A stretch of 60,628 nucleotides of DNA from a virus. Positions 52,882 to 59,132 of this stretch are shown here, piece by piece. Positions within the stretch are counted from its first letter, which is position 1, and the number at the start of each line of letters is the position of its first letter. Both the position numbers and the translations under genes were made by a program. Under the pieces are notes generated by a model that did not search any database, was not told the DNA's origin, and saw only the letters and a list, made by a program, of their open reading frames with translations. The stretch is taken from positions 1-60,628 of the IMG/VR virus record IMGVR_UViG_3300010157_000068; one strand, given 5' to 3'.

Positions 52882-53129
52882 AGCTGAGTGTATAAAATTT
52901 CTAACTCGTTCTTGTGCTCGTGGTTGTTGTCTATAGCGGACTGTACCGCCTTCTTCATGCTCGTTTGGTAGTCGTACTGCTCCCAAGTTCTGTTCAGGTA
53001 CCTTACGTGGCTAGTGCCAACATAGTTGTCGTTAATGTATAACGAACTAGCATGGACGAAGCCGTCACTCTTAGAACTGTAACTATTATCTAGTCTGTAC
53101 GTGTTGTTGTTTAATTTAAATTCTTTCAT
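52878..53129 (-). CDS. First gene of the early operon, hypothetical 83 residues
   Basis: MKEFKLNNNTYRLDNSYSSK.. with ..LNRTWEQYDYQTSMKKAVQS. No known domain. Its ATG lies inside the last base pairs of control element A, so it is the first gene transcribed from that element. Confidence 0.65.
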   Translation of the reverse strand: MKEFKLNNNTYRLDNSYSSKSDGFVHASSLYINDNYVGTSHVRYLNRTWEQYDYQTSMKKAVQSAIDNNHEHKNELEILYTQL

Positions 53130-53238
53130 GTCAGAAATGTCGTTTTAGGGTTGCCCTACTCTACTATATATATTATTATATTATTATTATTTTATTTTAC
53201 TCTATAAAAGTAAGTAAAAATCAGAATACTAACATAGA
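53128..53238 (-). repeat. Control element A (inverted copy of 56151-56261)
   Basis: Read on the - strand, this 111-base element matches element B in order. There is a 23-base perfect block (53216-53238, starting TCTATGTTAGTATTC), then TTTTATAGA, an A/T-only tract, GAGTAGGG, and a 20-base perfect block (53128-53147, TAAAACGACATTTCTGACAT). It ends in the ATG of the first early gene. This points to a shared promoter-operator or origin sequence. Confidence 0.85.
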
Positions 53239-53320
53239 ATAGACTAAACCCTTATAAACAAAGGGCTCAGTCATGTGTCGTTTTCTAAAAAAATCGTCAG
53301 GCCATGTCAGATAATCGACA

Positions 53321-53328
53321 CAAACCTA
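53321..53328 (-). promoter_or_regulatory. Possible Bacteroidota -7 element upstream of element A
   Basis: Reads TAGGTTTG on the - strand, then TGTCGATT. It fits TAnnTTTG and would give a ~190-base leader through element A. Confidence 0.45.
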
Positions 53329-53667
53329 TACTTTTATGCGTCTGAATAGCTTCTCGTCGAACTTGTACGGCTCTCCCGTGTACCTTGGACTGAATGCTAT
53401 CGCGTCCATCACGTCTGTTGAGATGGCAATACTATCCTGAGTCATCTCCGATGCCAGGTTCTCGAAGTCGGTTAGGACCTTAGACTGCCTAGCGTACTTG
53501 TACTCGAACAGACCGACAAATGTCGGCTCTACGTTTCCTAGGTACTCCATATCTACGATTTGGAATCCCATCAGCCTATAGTTGCCTTCCGATGCCATCC
53601 TGTCTATTACTTCTGAAGCCGTGTAGGGGTTGTTGTTTAACCCGATGTTTACTTGTAGTGTTTTCAT
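53326..53667 (-). CDS. Hypothetical 113-residue protein
   Basis: LQVNIGLNNNPYTASEVIDR, then ..EPTFVGLFEYKYARQSK. and a basic end. A family of small phage proteins ('VN.GLN.NP') with unknown function. Last gene of the ribozyme-led operon, before element A. Confidence 0.7.
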   Translation of the reverse strand: MKTLQVNIGLNNNPYTASEVIDRMASEGNYRLMGFQIVDMEYLGNVEPTFVGLFEYKYARQSKVLTDFENLASEMTQDSIAISTDVMDAIAFSPRYTGEPYKFDEKLFRRIKV

Positions 53668-53957
53668 GCCTTTTTAATTTGAATGTTTAACGTTGGATAT
53701 TTTAATGAGAAGCTAGACGCGACCTCTAGGGTCTCGTCGTAAGAACTAAACCCGAATATTTTAGTCTCTTCTAGGTTGTCGTCAATTAGTACGACCTCGT
53801 AGTTATCTTCACTGTCCACGCTCTCTGTTACGTACAGAAAGTTGTTGTCCTTGGCTTGCTTTTCAAGCGCCTCATAGCACGCATCGTATGTTGCCTCGCT
53901 ATCAAAGATGGCTACCAATTCAGCGTAGCCATCCGTCTCAAAGTATACTCTTACCAT
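53664..53957 (-). CDS. Hypothetical acidic 97-residue protein
   Basis: MVRVYFETDGYAELVAIFDS.., acidic and mixed alpha/beta (ferredoxin-like spacing). No known family. Overlaps the next gene by four bases. Confidence 0.68.
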   Translation of the reverse strand: MVRVYFETDGYAELVAIFDSEATYDACYEALEKQAKDNNFLYVTESVDSEDNYEVVLIDDNLEETKIFGFSSYDETLEVASSFSLKYPTLNIQIKKA

Positions 53958-53962
53958 AATAA

Positions 53963-54139
53963 TTAGAATGTGCCCTCTGTGGGCGGTTTGTGGTTATCAA
54001 TCATCTCCTTTAGTCTCTCTATGGTGCCCGATTGGGCAATGACCTTGCCCCTCTCGTACCTATAGTTGGTGTGCTTGTTGCCCTTGTAGTCTGTACGTTC
54101 AAACTCTGTAACGTACCTCATAAATTCTGTGTAGTCCAT
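53963..54139 (-). CDS. Hypothetical 58-residue protein
   Basis: - strand frame MDYTEFMRYVTEFERTDYKG, then ..YRYERGKVIAQSGTIERLKE, ending KPPTEGTF. It fills the space between two accepted genes with 2- and 5-base gaps. Unknown function. Confidence 0.65.
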   Translation of the reverse strand: MDYTEFMRYVTEFERTDYKGNKHTNYRYERGKVIAQSGTIERLKEMIDNHKPPTEGTF

Positions 54140-54141
54140 AC

Positions 54142-54393
54142 CTATTCTATTTCAGTTAGTACCCCGTCTACCTCCTCGTATTGGTAGTCATCCTCGTCCT
54201 CCCACTCTGTGTAGTAGCACTCTTCGTTGTCGTTGTCCTCCCACTCTGCCTCAAACATCTGCTCGAAGTCATCGTATCCGTTAAATGCAGCGACCTCGTC
54301 TGCCATCGATTGCTCGGAGTAGTACTCACCAAATATGTACCACCCCTTGTTCATTCCCTTGCCCGAAAACGAGCACTTTCTTGCGTACTTCAT
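54142..54393 (-). CDS. Small acidic phage protein of the KYARKCS type
   Basis: 83 residues. The start MKYARKCSFSGKGMNKGWYI is a pattern widespread in phages; the rest is strongly acidic with Trp and Tyr (..AEWEDNDNEECYYTEWEDED). Possibly a DNA mimic or protein inhibitor, but no evidence shows this directly. Confidence 0.72.
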   Translation of the reverse strand: MKYARKCSFSGKGMNKGWYIFGEYYSEQSMADEVAAFNGYDDFEQMFEAEWEDNDNEECYYTEWEDEDDYQYEEVDGVLTEIE

Positions 54394-54773
54394 AATTTTA
54401 GTATTAGTTGATTTGATTTGTATATCATCGCAGTGAGTATGCCTCTAACGTTAGGCACAAAGAAGTTATCCTTGACCACCTTGTTAAGTTCTCTTTTCAC
54501 TACTAGTCTCTCCCATATAGTTTGAAAAGAAGCCAAGGGGTCTATGCAGTCCCAAAGACCGTTCGCGCTTATGTATTCCCTAGCTTCCTTGTATGTTGAG
54601 TAAGGACCCTCGTGTAACGCTAGGCGTACCTCGAAGTCGTGAGTAGACATACCTAATTCCTTAGCTACAATCTCTGTAGCTTTGTATATCAATTCCTGAG
54701 TCTCGTCAGAGTAGAACCTACCCTCGCTTTGCAGTCTGTCTAAGACATCTTCTACTATTTTTAGTGCTCTCAT
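54390..54773 (-). CDS. Hypothetical helical protein, 127 residues
   Basis: ALKIVEDVLDRLQSEGRFYS, then ..KATEIVAKELGMSTHDFEVR.. . Mostly helical. No known family. Coupled upstream to the membrane peptide and downstream to the KYARKCS protein by ATGA overlaps. Confidence 0.68.
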   Translation of the reverse strand: MRALKIVEDVLDRLQSEGRFYSDETQELIYKATEIVAKELGMSTHDFEVRLALHEGPYSTYKEAREYISANGLWDCIDPLASFQTIWERLVVKRELNKVVKDNFFVPNVRGILTAMIYKSNQLILKL

Positions 54774-54949
54774 CTTATATCTTTGTTAAATACGTAAATC
54801 ATTACCGCGCTTAGTACCATAATCATCTCTAACCACCCCACAAGGATGATGTTAATGATACTTTTGTCAGGCATCTCAATGCCCAACTTGATTACAAGGA
54901 TGGCGCCTAGTATAAACACCACCATTAGTAGTTTGTCTGTTGTCTTCAT
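54770..54949 (-). CDS. Small two-helix membrane protein, first gene after the ribozyme
   Basis: 59 residues, - strand: MKTTDKLLMVVFILGAILVI, then ..NIILVGWLEMIMVLSAVMIY. Two membrane helices with a short polar loop (KLGIEMPDKS). It begins 65 bases after the hammerhead cut site, so its mRNA would start with a 5'-OH end made by the ribozyme. Role unknown. Confidence 0.7.
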   Translation of the reverse strand: MKTTDKLLMVVFILGAILVIKLGIEMPDKSIINIILVGWLEMIMVLSAVMIYVFNKDIR

Positions 54950-54966
54950 AACTATAATGTTTTAAG

Positions 54967-55021
54967 TAACTGTTTCGTCATTTGTGACTCATCAGTCAGG
55001 GCACACACCCTGATACAGTTA
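54967..55021 (-). ncRNA. Type III hammerhead ribozyme
   Basis: All core parts are present on the - strand, in order: stem III 5' strand TAACTG (55021-55016); cleavage triplet G-U-A, cut after 55014; stem I TCAGGG, loop TGTGTG, CCCTGA (55013-54996); conserved CTGATGA (54995-54989); stem II GTCA, loop CAAA, TGAC (54988-54977); conserved GAAA (54976-54973); stem III 3' strand CAGTTA (54972-54967). Every pair is Watson-Crick. Stem III is the open stem, making it type III. Loops I and II could make the usual tertiary contact. It should cut its transcript between 55014 and 55013. Confidence 0.93.
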
Positions 55022-55279
55022 ACGACCTATGCCTATGTAGTTGGCAGTATCGTAGCTTCGGACCTAAAGGATTACTTTGACCTCTTATTCCTGAGTAGCT
55101 ACACCCGATGTTATAGTCTGTTCTGACTGCCTCCACTTTATAGGTCTGTGGTACCGACCGAGTTAATGACTGCCTTACTCCGCAGTGGTGATTCTTTTGA
55201 CTAGCACAGTGAACCACCTAAACTATATCGACTTTTTCTTTGGAGTCGTGAACCGTGAGAAGAACGTTGTCCCTTTTGA
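55014..55279 (-). ncRNA. Structured leader RNA whose 3' end is made by the hammerhead
   Basis: On the - strand, perfect compatible helices are P1 55140-55146 with 55024-55030 (GACCTAT/ATAGGTC), P2 55126-55131 with 55043-55048 (GGCAGT/ACTGCC), a three-pair step 55107-55109 with 55049-55051, and P3 55097-55102 with 55052-55057 (GTAGCT/AGCTAC). The 3' side of P2-P3 is 15 consecutive paired bases. Upstream hairpins are 55244-55248 with 55229-55233, and 55213-55217 with 55185-55189. Together with the promoter at 55285 this defines an RNA of about 265 bases after self-cleavage. No known class is matched. Boundaries are inferred. Confidence 0.6.
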
Positions 55280-55284
55280 CACTG

Positions 55285-55292
55285 CAAACATA
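55285..55292 (-). promoter_or_regulatory. Bacteroidota-type -7 element for the ribozyme leader (minus strand)
   Basis: Reads TATGTTTG then CAG on the - strand, fitting TAnnTTTG. It would start transcription near 55279. No clear -33 element. Confidence 0.5.
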
Positions 55293-55332
55293 TGGCGAGT
55301 GTTTCAGTTGACCTAGAAAAAAATGATAAATC

Positions 55333-55367
55333 CGATTAAGTGCACAGTTTTATCGATTAAATGCACA
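55333..55367 (+). repeat. Direct repeat with 21-base spacing (operator or iteron pair)
   Basis: CGATTAAGTGCACA (55333-55346) and CGATTAAATGCACA (55354-55367) differ at one base and are exactly 21 bases apart, two turns of DNA, so a protein pair would bind one face. It lies about 40 bases upstream of the ribozyme promoter. Confidence 0.7.
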
Positions 55368-55454
55368 TCTGATAGAGTAGATTCCTACAAATCGTGTAGA
55401 TATTACTGCTCACAATATGTAACTGATTGATAACGAGATAGTTAATATGTATAG

Positions 55455-55540
55455 TAACTTTGCATATATAGAACGCGTGTGCGTAGGTGACTAACGGGTG
55501 TTAGTTAACTTGCCATCTGTAAGCCTTTAAGCGCTTTTTT
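55455..55540 (+). ncRNA. Possible small RNA with promoter element and terminator-like end
   Basis: TAACTTTG (55455-55462) fits the -7 element. Downstream is a six-pair hairpin ACTAAC-GGGT-GTTAGT (55490-55505), then a weak stem AAGC/GCTT running into six T (55535-55540). This would give an RNA of ~70 bases. The terminator stem is weak and no ORF fits. Confidence 0.35.
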
Positions 55541-55597
55541 CTTACAATTCAATAACAAAACCCTACATATAATACGAATTTCGCATTTTAAAGCTAT

Positions 55598-55810
55598 TTA
55601 AGCGACGATTATGTAATCAGAGGTAGTTAGATACCACCTACCCAGAGATAGTGTCTTAATCGCAAATCCCCAATGAATACGCGGGCTCACGTCGTAGGAA
55701 TATACTGCAGTATAGTTGCAGACTATCAGGCCTTGGCTGCTCCATAGATCTCTGTTATAGTTTACTCTTACCCGTTTGTTGTCGGCTATCCGTTTACAAA
55801 TGGATATCAC
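55598..55810 (-). CDS. Weak ORF, 70 residues, GTG start
   Basis: GTG-started frame on the - strand with ..RVRVNYNRDLWSSQGLIVCN.. and ..SLGRWYLTTSDYIIVA. The composition is protein-like, but no RBS or homologue is recognised and it lies alone in a regulatory region. A 14-base palindrome sits eight bases upstream. May be chance. Confidence 0.3.
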   Translation of the reverse strand: MISICKRIADNKRVRVNYNRDLWSSQGLIVCNYTAVYSYDVSPRIHWGFAIKTLSLGRWYLTTSDYIIVA

Positions 55811-55817
55811 CGTATCG

Positions 55818-55831
55818 CATATCGCGATATG
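55818..55831. promoter_or_regulatory. Perfect 14-base palindrome
   Basis: CATATCGCGATATG, perfectly self-complementary, with no loop; it is a likely protein-binding site rather than a terminator. Confidence 0.5.
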
Positions 55832-56061
55832 AAATGCAGAAGACTTGCCATCGTAATGTCAAACGTGCACGTCACAAGCTATCAGATAGGGGATGGAAAA
55901 AGCTAAAAAATCTGAAAGAAATTTCTGAAAATGTGACCCCGGGGGTGAAATAAAAGCGACTTTCGGATGAGGCATGCCGACGTGAAACCTATATATAACC
56001 CAAACACCATACATTTCTAACATATTTTTTTTAGCTCATCCCTTGCTATCAGAGGGCTACG

Positions 56062-56101
56062 TCGATTTTTGATGCCTTGTGTCGATTTTGTGTCGATTTT
56101 T
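56062..56101 (+). repeat. Three GTCGATTTT boxes upstream of element B
   Basis: Perfect GTCGATTTT at 56062, 56082 and 56093 (20 and 11 bases apart, about two and one helical turns), the last two preceded by TGT. A related TGTGTCGATT lies upstream of element A (- strand, 53322-53313). This looks like an iteron or regulator site. Confidence 0.65.
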
Positions 56102-56150
56102 TTTAAAGTTGTCATGAGATAATTATTTGACTATCAAGTAGTTAGCTATC

Positions 56151-56261
56151 TCTATGTTAGTATTCTGATTTTTTTCCTATTTTATAGAAGAAAAAAAATA
56201 AATATATATATATAATTATATATAGAGAGAGTAGGGAGATGTAAAACGACATTTCTGACAT
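56151..56261 (+). repeat. Control element B (inverted copy of 53128-53238)
   Basis: Same order as element A: a 23-base block at 56151-56173, TTTTATAGA, an A/T-only tract (56190-56227), GAGTAGGG, then the 20-base block TAAAACGACATTTCTGACAT (56242-56261). It precedes groEL, whereas copy A precedes the early operon, both in the direction of transcription. Confidence 0.85.
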
Positions 56262-56262
56262 A

Positions 56263-56281
56263 CAACTATTTTTAATAGTTG
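56263..56281 (+). promoter_or_regulatory. Dyad operator candidate at the groEL promoter
   Basis: CAACTATT-TTT-AATAGTTG: eight pairs with a three-base centre. It is placed 25 bases before the -7 element, over the expected -33 region. It has no T tail, so an operator is more likely than a terminator. Confidence 0.55.
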
Positions 56282-56305
56282 TGAATCATATATATAAAAA
56301 AACCA

Positions 56306-56313
56306 TATATTTG
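56306..56313 (+). promoter_or_regulatory. Bacteroidota-type -7 element for the groEL operon
   Basis: TATATTTG followed by CCCC, 34 bases before the groEL ATG. A TTG lies at 56279-56281, 24 bases away, slightly longer than usual spacing. The leader before the ATG is extremely A/T-rich. Confidence 0.65.
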
Positions 56314-56347
56314 CCCCATACAATAATTAAATTAAATTTTTTTTATA

Positions 56348-57931
56348 ATGAGCAACGAATTATTTTTTAAAGAAGAGGGCCGTCAGAAACTTGTAGATGG
56401 TATCACAAAGATCAGCAGCGCTGTAAAGAGCACCCTAGGCCCTAGGGGGAAGACTGTGCTTATCGAATCACAGAACCACGTGCACGGTATAACTGTGACA
56501 AAGGATGGTGTAACTGTGGCTAAATCAATAACACTTGAGGACCCGGTAGAGAACCTGGCTGTAAAGATGATGAAGGAGGCTGCGGACCGTACGGCGACAA
56601 GCGCAGGAGATGGTACAACAACCGCAATTGTTCTAACAGAGGCAATAGTAAACAAGGGGACCGAGTTTATAACCAGTAGAAATAATCCTACCATGGTCCT
56701 TAGGGAGGTGAACACGATCGTGGACGGCGTTGTAAAGACACTTGAGAAGAAGTCAAAGAAGGTCAGAGGAAAGACCCTAAGAGATGTCGCGTCTATATCC
56801 GCAAACAATGACAAGGAGATAGGGGATATTATCGCTGACGCGTACTCAAAGGTTGGCAAGGACGGCGTTGTGACTGTTGATGACTCCCAGGACGAGAACA
56901 CATACGGAGAGGTGACAAACGGAATCCGGGTGGATAAGGGGTACACGAGCAGGCTATTTGTGAACGACATGAAGAAGGAGGAGTGCATACTAGACAACGT
57001 GTACGTGATGGTCACAGACCAGGAGATAAATAACATGATGTCTATAGAGAACGTCCTAAAGCCGATAGTTCAGGACAAGAAGAAGCTCCTTATAATTGGC
57101 CCGTGTACAAACAACATGATCAACACACTAGCCGCGAACGTAATACATAACGACCTTAAGTTCTGTAACATTCCGCCCCCACAGTTTGGTTACAAGCAGC
57201 AGGAGCTGATGCAGGACATAGCCCTGGCACTTGGAGCCACGTACTTCAGCGAGCAGACCGGAGACGACCTTTCGCTAATGACGCCGGAACACCTGGGACT
57301 AGCCAAGAGAATTATAGTCGGAAGGGACTCTACAGTAATTGTAAGGAATGAGGACGCCAGCGAGGCCGTTAAGGAGAGAGTGGCACAGTTATGGGTTCAG
57401 CACGAGAACTCGTCTAAGAAGGGCGAAAAGGATGCGATTAAGGAGCGCATAGCCTCTCTATCTGGCGGAGTAGGAGTGATACACGTAGGAGGAGGATCGG
57501 GCGTGGAGCAGAAGGAGCGCAAGGACAGGGTCGACGACGCGGTCTGTGCTGTAAGGAGCGCGCTTGAGGAGGGGATCATACCAGGAGGAGGTGTGGCACT
57601 ATACAACGCGGCGTCTGACATCATAGCGTACGCTGACGATAACATGGAGCATATAAGTCACGACCAGTACACGGCGATGCAGATCGTTGGCTGGGCACTT
57701 CAGGCACCCCTGATTCAGATAATGGAGAACGCAGGGCTGGACGCCTACGCGATAATGGCCTCTATCAGCGAAGAAGGGCACGGGTACGATGTAAAGAACG
57801 AGTGCTACGGAGACATGATGGCCATGGGCGTTATTGACCCGTTAAAGGTTACCAAGAACGCTCTGAAGAACGCGACCAGCGTAGCCACGACAATACTTAG
57901 TACGAACGCGATAGTAACAATTAAACGATAG
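56348..57931 (+). CDS. groL: Phage-encoded chaperonin GroEL
   Basis: 527 residues, a full Hsp60. ATP-site motifs are at the E. coli positions: LGPRGK (30-35), TKDGVTVAK (51-59), GDGTTT (87-92), the catalytic Asp near residue 396 in RVDDAV, and IPGGGVAL. The apical domain is diverged (..YTSRLFVNDMKKEECI.., ..MMSIENVLKPIVQDKKKL). The chain ends ..NAIVTIKR with no Gly-Gly-Met tail, which in bacterial GroEL lines the cavity. Phage chaperonins usually fold capsid or tail proteins too demanding for the host machine. It is co-transcribed with its own GroES two bases downstream. G/C-richer than nearby genes. Confidence 0.97.
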   Translation: MSNELFFKEEGRQKLVDGITKISSAVKSTLGPRGKTVLIESQNHVHGITVTKDGVTVAKSITLEDPVENLAVKMMKEAADRTATSAGDGTTTAIVLTEAIVNKGTEFITSRNNPTMVLREVNTIVDGVVKTLEKKSKKVRGKTLRDVASISANNDKEIGDIIADAYSKVGKDGVVTVDDSQDENTYGEVTNGIRVDKGYTSRLFVNDMKKEECILDNVYVMVTDQEINNMMSIENVLKPIVQDKKKLLIIGPCTNNMINTLAANVIHNDLKFCNIPPPQFGYKQQELMQDIALALGATYFSEQTGDDLSLMTPEHLGLAKRIIVGRDSTVIVRNEDASEAVKERVAQLWVQHENSSKKGEKDAIKERIASLSGGVGVIHVGGGSGVEQKERKDRVDDAVCAVRSALEEGIIPGGGVALYNAASDIIAYADDNMEHISHDQYTAMQIVGWALQAPLIQIMENAGLDAYAIMASISEEGHGYDVKNECYGDMMAMGVIDPLKVTKNALKNATSVATTILSTNAIVTIKR

Positions 57932-57933
57932 AC

Positions 57934-58194
57934 ATGCAGCCAATAGGTAAATACATAGTGATAACTCCGATAGAGGAGCAGATAAAGTCGGACGTAACCG
58001 GACTGATAATGTCAGGTTCAGATGCCGCCAAGATGAGGTACAAGAAGGCCGAGATAGTAAGGGTTGGAACGGAGGTCACCGCTGTGAGTGATGGGCAGAC
58101 GATATACTACGACAAGAACGCTGGGTTCAGCATGGTGACACAGGCCGGTACGTACACGGTGATAATGGAGAGGGATGTTATTGTGATTATTTAA
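57934..58194 (+). CDS. groS: Phage-encoded co-chaperonin GroES
   Basis: 86 residues (bacterial GroES ~95-97). It has the strand PIGKYIVITPIEE, a mobile loop with GLIM at 23-26 in place of the GIVL that docks to GroEL, then KKAEIVRVG and a closing strand ..MERDVIVII. The roof hairpin is shortened. Directly behind groEL, it should cap that ring. Independent of the GroES-like tandem protein at 6256. Confidence 0.92.
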   Translation: MQPIGKYIVITPIEEQIKSDVTGLIMSGSDAAKMRYKKAEIVRVGTEVTAVSDGQTIYYDKNAGFSMVTQAGTYTVIMERDVIVII

Positions 58195-58204
58195 AATAAA
58201 TTTG

Positions 58205-58212
58205 TATCTTTG
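58205..58212 (+). promoter_or_regulatory. Bacteroidota-type promoter (-33 TTG and -7 TATCTTTG)
   Basis: TATCTTTG with a TTG at 58181-58183, spaced 21 bases: the best -33/-7 pair in the window. It lies only four bases before the ATG at 58217, so the mRNA would be nearly leaderless. Confidence 0.72.
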
Positions 58213-58216
58213 CACC

Positions 58217-58513
58217 ATGGGGTTATTCACTTTCAATATTAACTATTATTCAGACGACAAGACGCTGTCTGATATTAACAAAAAACTAGACAAGATTATG
58301 GCAAACGTTCAAGAGTTAACAGATTTAGTAGACGCGTTACAGGCTTCAGTTGACACGCTACAGGAAACAATTACAACCACTATCACTGGCTTAGATGCAA
58401 CTATTGCAGACCTAACGGATCAGTTGGCTAATGGGGCAACACCTGCTCAGGTTCAAGTATTAGTGGAAAAATTGACTGCTACAAAGGCAGACTTGGAGGC
58501 TACTAACGTATAA
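58217..58513 (+). CDS. Small coiled-coil protein
   Basis: 98 residues from ATG 58217; an alternative ATG at 58298 would suit a transcript starting at the adjacent promoter. After ..DINKKLDKIMANVQELTDL the chain is a regular heptad coiled coil with Thr/Ala-rich repeats (..LQETITTTITGLDATIADLT..). Similar short coiled coils are common in Bacteroidota phages. Own promoter and terminator suggest strong expression. Role unknown. Confidence 0.72.
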   Translation: MGLFTFNINYYSDDKTLSDINKKLDKIMANVQELTDLVDALQASVDTLQETITTTITGLDATIADLTDQLANGATPAQVQVLVEKLTATKADLEATNV

Positions 58514-58574
58514 AGATTGACAGTACTTTGAGCACCTCTTCATAACAAAGTGTCCCAGTCAAAGGCAATTAATT

Positions 58575-58623
58575 AACCCCTAATTTTTGGATTGTGGTGT
58601 CCGCAGTCGGTTAGGGGTTTTTT
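58575..58623 (+). terminator. Rho-independent terminator
   Basis: Nine-base stem AACCCCTAA / TTAGGGGTT (58575-58583 with 58611-58619) with a long 27-base loop, then six T. It also faces the end of the convergent gene at 58625. Confidence 0.82.
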
Positions 58624-58624
58624 A

Positions 58625-59101
58625 TTATTTTTTCTTTGCGGCATTAATAGCCGCATTCATTTCTTCTATCATACCCCTGTATACCTTATCCCTTGGAGAT
58701 GCGGTGGCTTTAAACAACGGGTTCTTAAGACGGTTCTCGCTTATTATCTCCTCGCCACTAAGCTTCTTGTAGACGGAGCCCATCAGCCTCTTTCCTTTGT
58801 ATGAAAGCGTATACAAGGCGCACTCCTTGTTTGTGTGCGTCCTCCACTTCCTAATCCAGTCATCCTTAACCAGCCTCTGAAAGCGAACAACATCCCAAGA
58901 CATTATCATCTCGTACCTCTCAAAGTCGTCCCTTGAGAATAGGTCCTCTGAGTACAGGAACAGAAGCATCTCTAGATCAGGATAGTTAAGTCCGTAAGCC
59001 GCATGTACCCAGTACCTTACAACCCTCCAGTACTTTAGCCAGTCGTGCTTTGGCTGCAGACGGTCGTAGTTCTTTCTAATTATTTTCTTCCTTAATTTCA
59101 T
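58625..59101 (-). CDS. Winged-helix (MarR-like) DNA-binding protein
   Basis: 158 residues. The core ..[20 protein letters not shown].., [20 protein letters not shown].., DDWIRKWR.. with [20 protein letters not shown] has the order of a winged helix-turn-helix, and I know the family from crAss-like and related phages. Very basic N-terminus. It stands alone, divergent from the late region and sharing a palindromic promoter with it, so it may control the late switch or itself. The regulatory role is inferred. Confidence 0.75.
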   Translation of the reverse strand: MKLRKKIIRKNYDRLQPKHDWLKYWRVVRYWVHAAYGLNYPDLEMLLFLYSEDLFSRDDFERYEMIMSWDVVRFQRLVKDDWIRKWRTHTNKECALYTLSYKGKRLMGSVYKKLSGEEIISENRLKNPLFKATASPRDKVYRGMIEEMNAAINAAKKK

Positions 59102-59116
59102 TGTAATTTAATTTAT

Positions 59117-59132
59117 TATCTTTGCAAAGATA
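59117..59132. promoter_or_regulatory. Palindromic bidirectional promoter core
   Basis: TATCTTTGCAAAGATA is a perfect 16-base palindrome, presenting TATCTTTG as the -7 element on both strands. It serves the late genes (ATG 59147) to the right and the winged-helix gene (ATG 59101) to the left. Confidence 0.8.

Larger units (their letters stand above)
54950..56347. other. 1.4 kb control region without a convincing gene
   Basis: It holds, from left to right, a hammerhead ribozyme, its structured leader and promoter, a spaced direct repeat, a possible small RNA, one weak ORF, a 14-base palindrome, GTCGATTTT boxes, element B, a dyad and the groEL promoter. Base composition alternates sharply. It is the best candidate for the replication origin and main regulatory region. 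Confidence 0.7.

Noticed and set aside
54778-54785. TATCTTTG on the + strand
   Set aside because: It lies in antisense orientation at the end of a coding gene (codons for NKDI), with nothing downstream on that strand to express.
54996-55217. A 73-residue - strand ORF across the ribozyme leader
   Set aside because: It runs through the hammerhead stem I and the paired helices, has an improbable composition, and the RNA structure explains the sequence better.
55240-55262. A tRNA T-arm-like GGTTCACGACTCC on the - strand
   Set aside because: The stem around the loop does not pair and no acceptor or anticodon arms can be drawn; no tRNA gene is supported anywhere in the window.
56383-57036. A 217-residue - strand ORF opposite groEL
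   Set aside because: It is the antisense shadow of groEL; composition is Ser/Thr/Val-rich as expected from reversed codons.
58587-58804. Two + strand ORFs of 61 and 70 residues
   Set aside because: They start inside the terminator and run antisense through the winged-helix gene.
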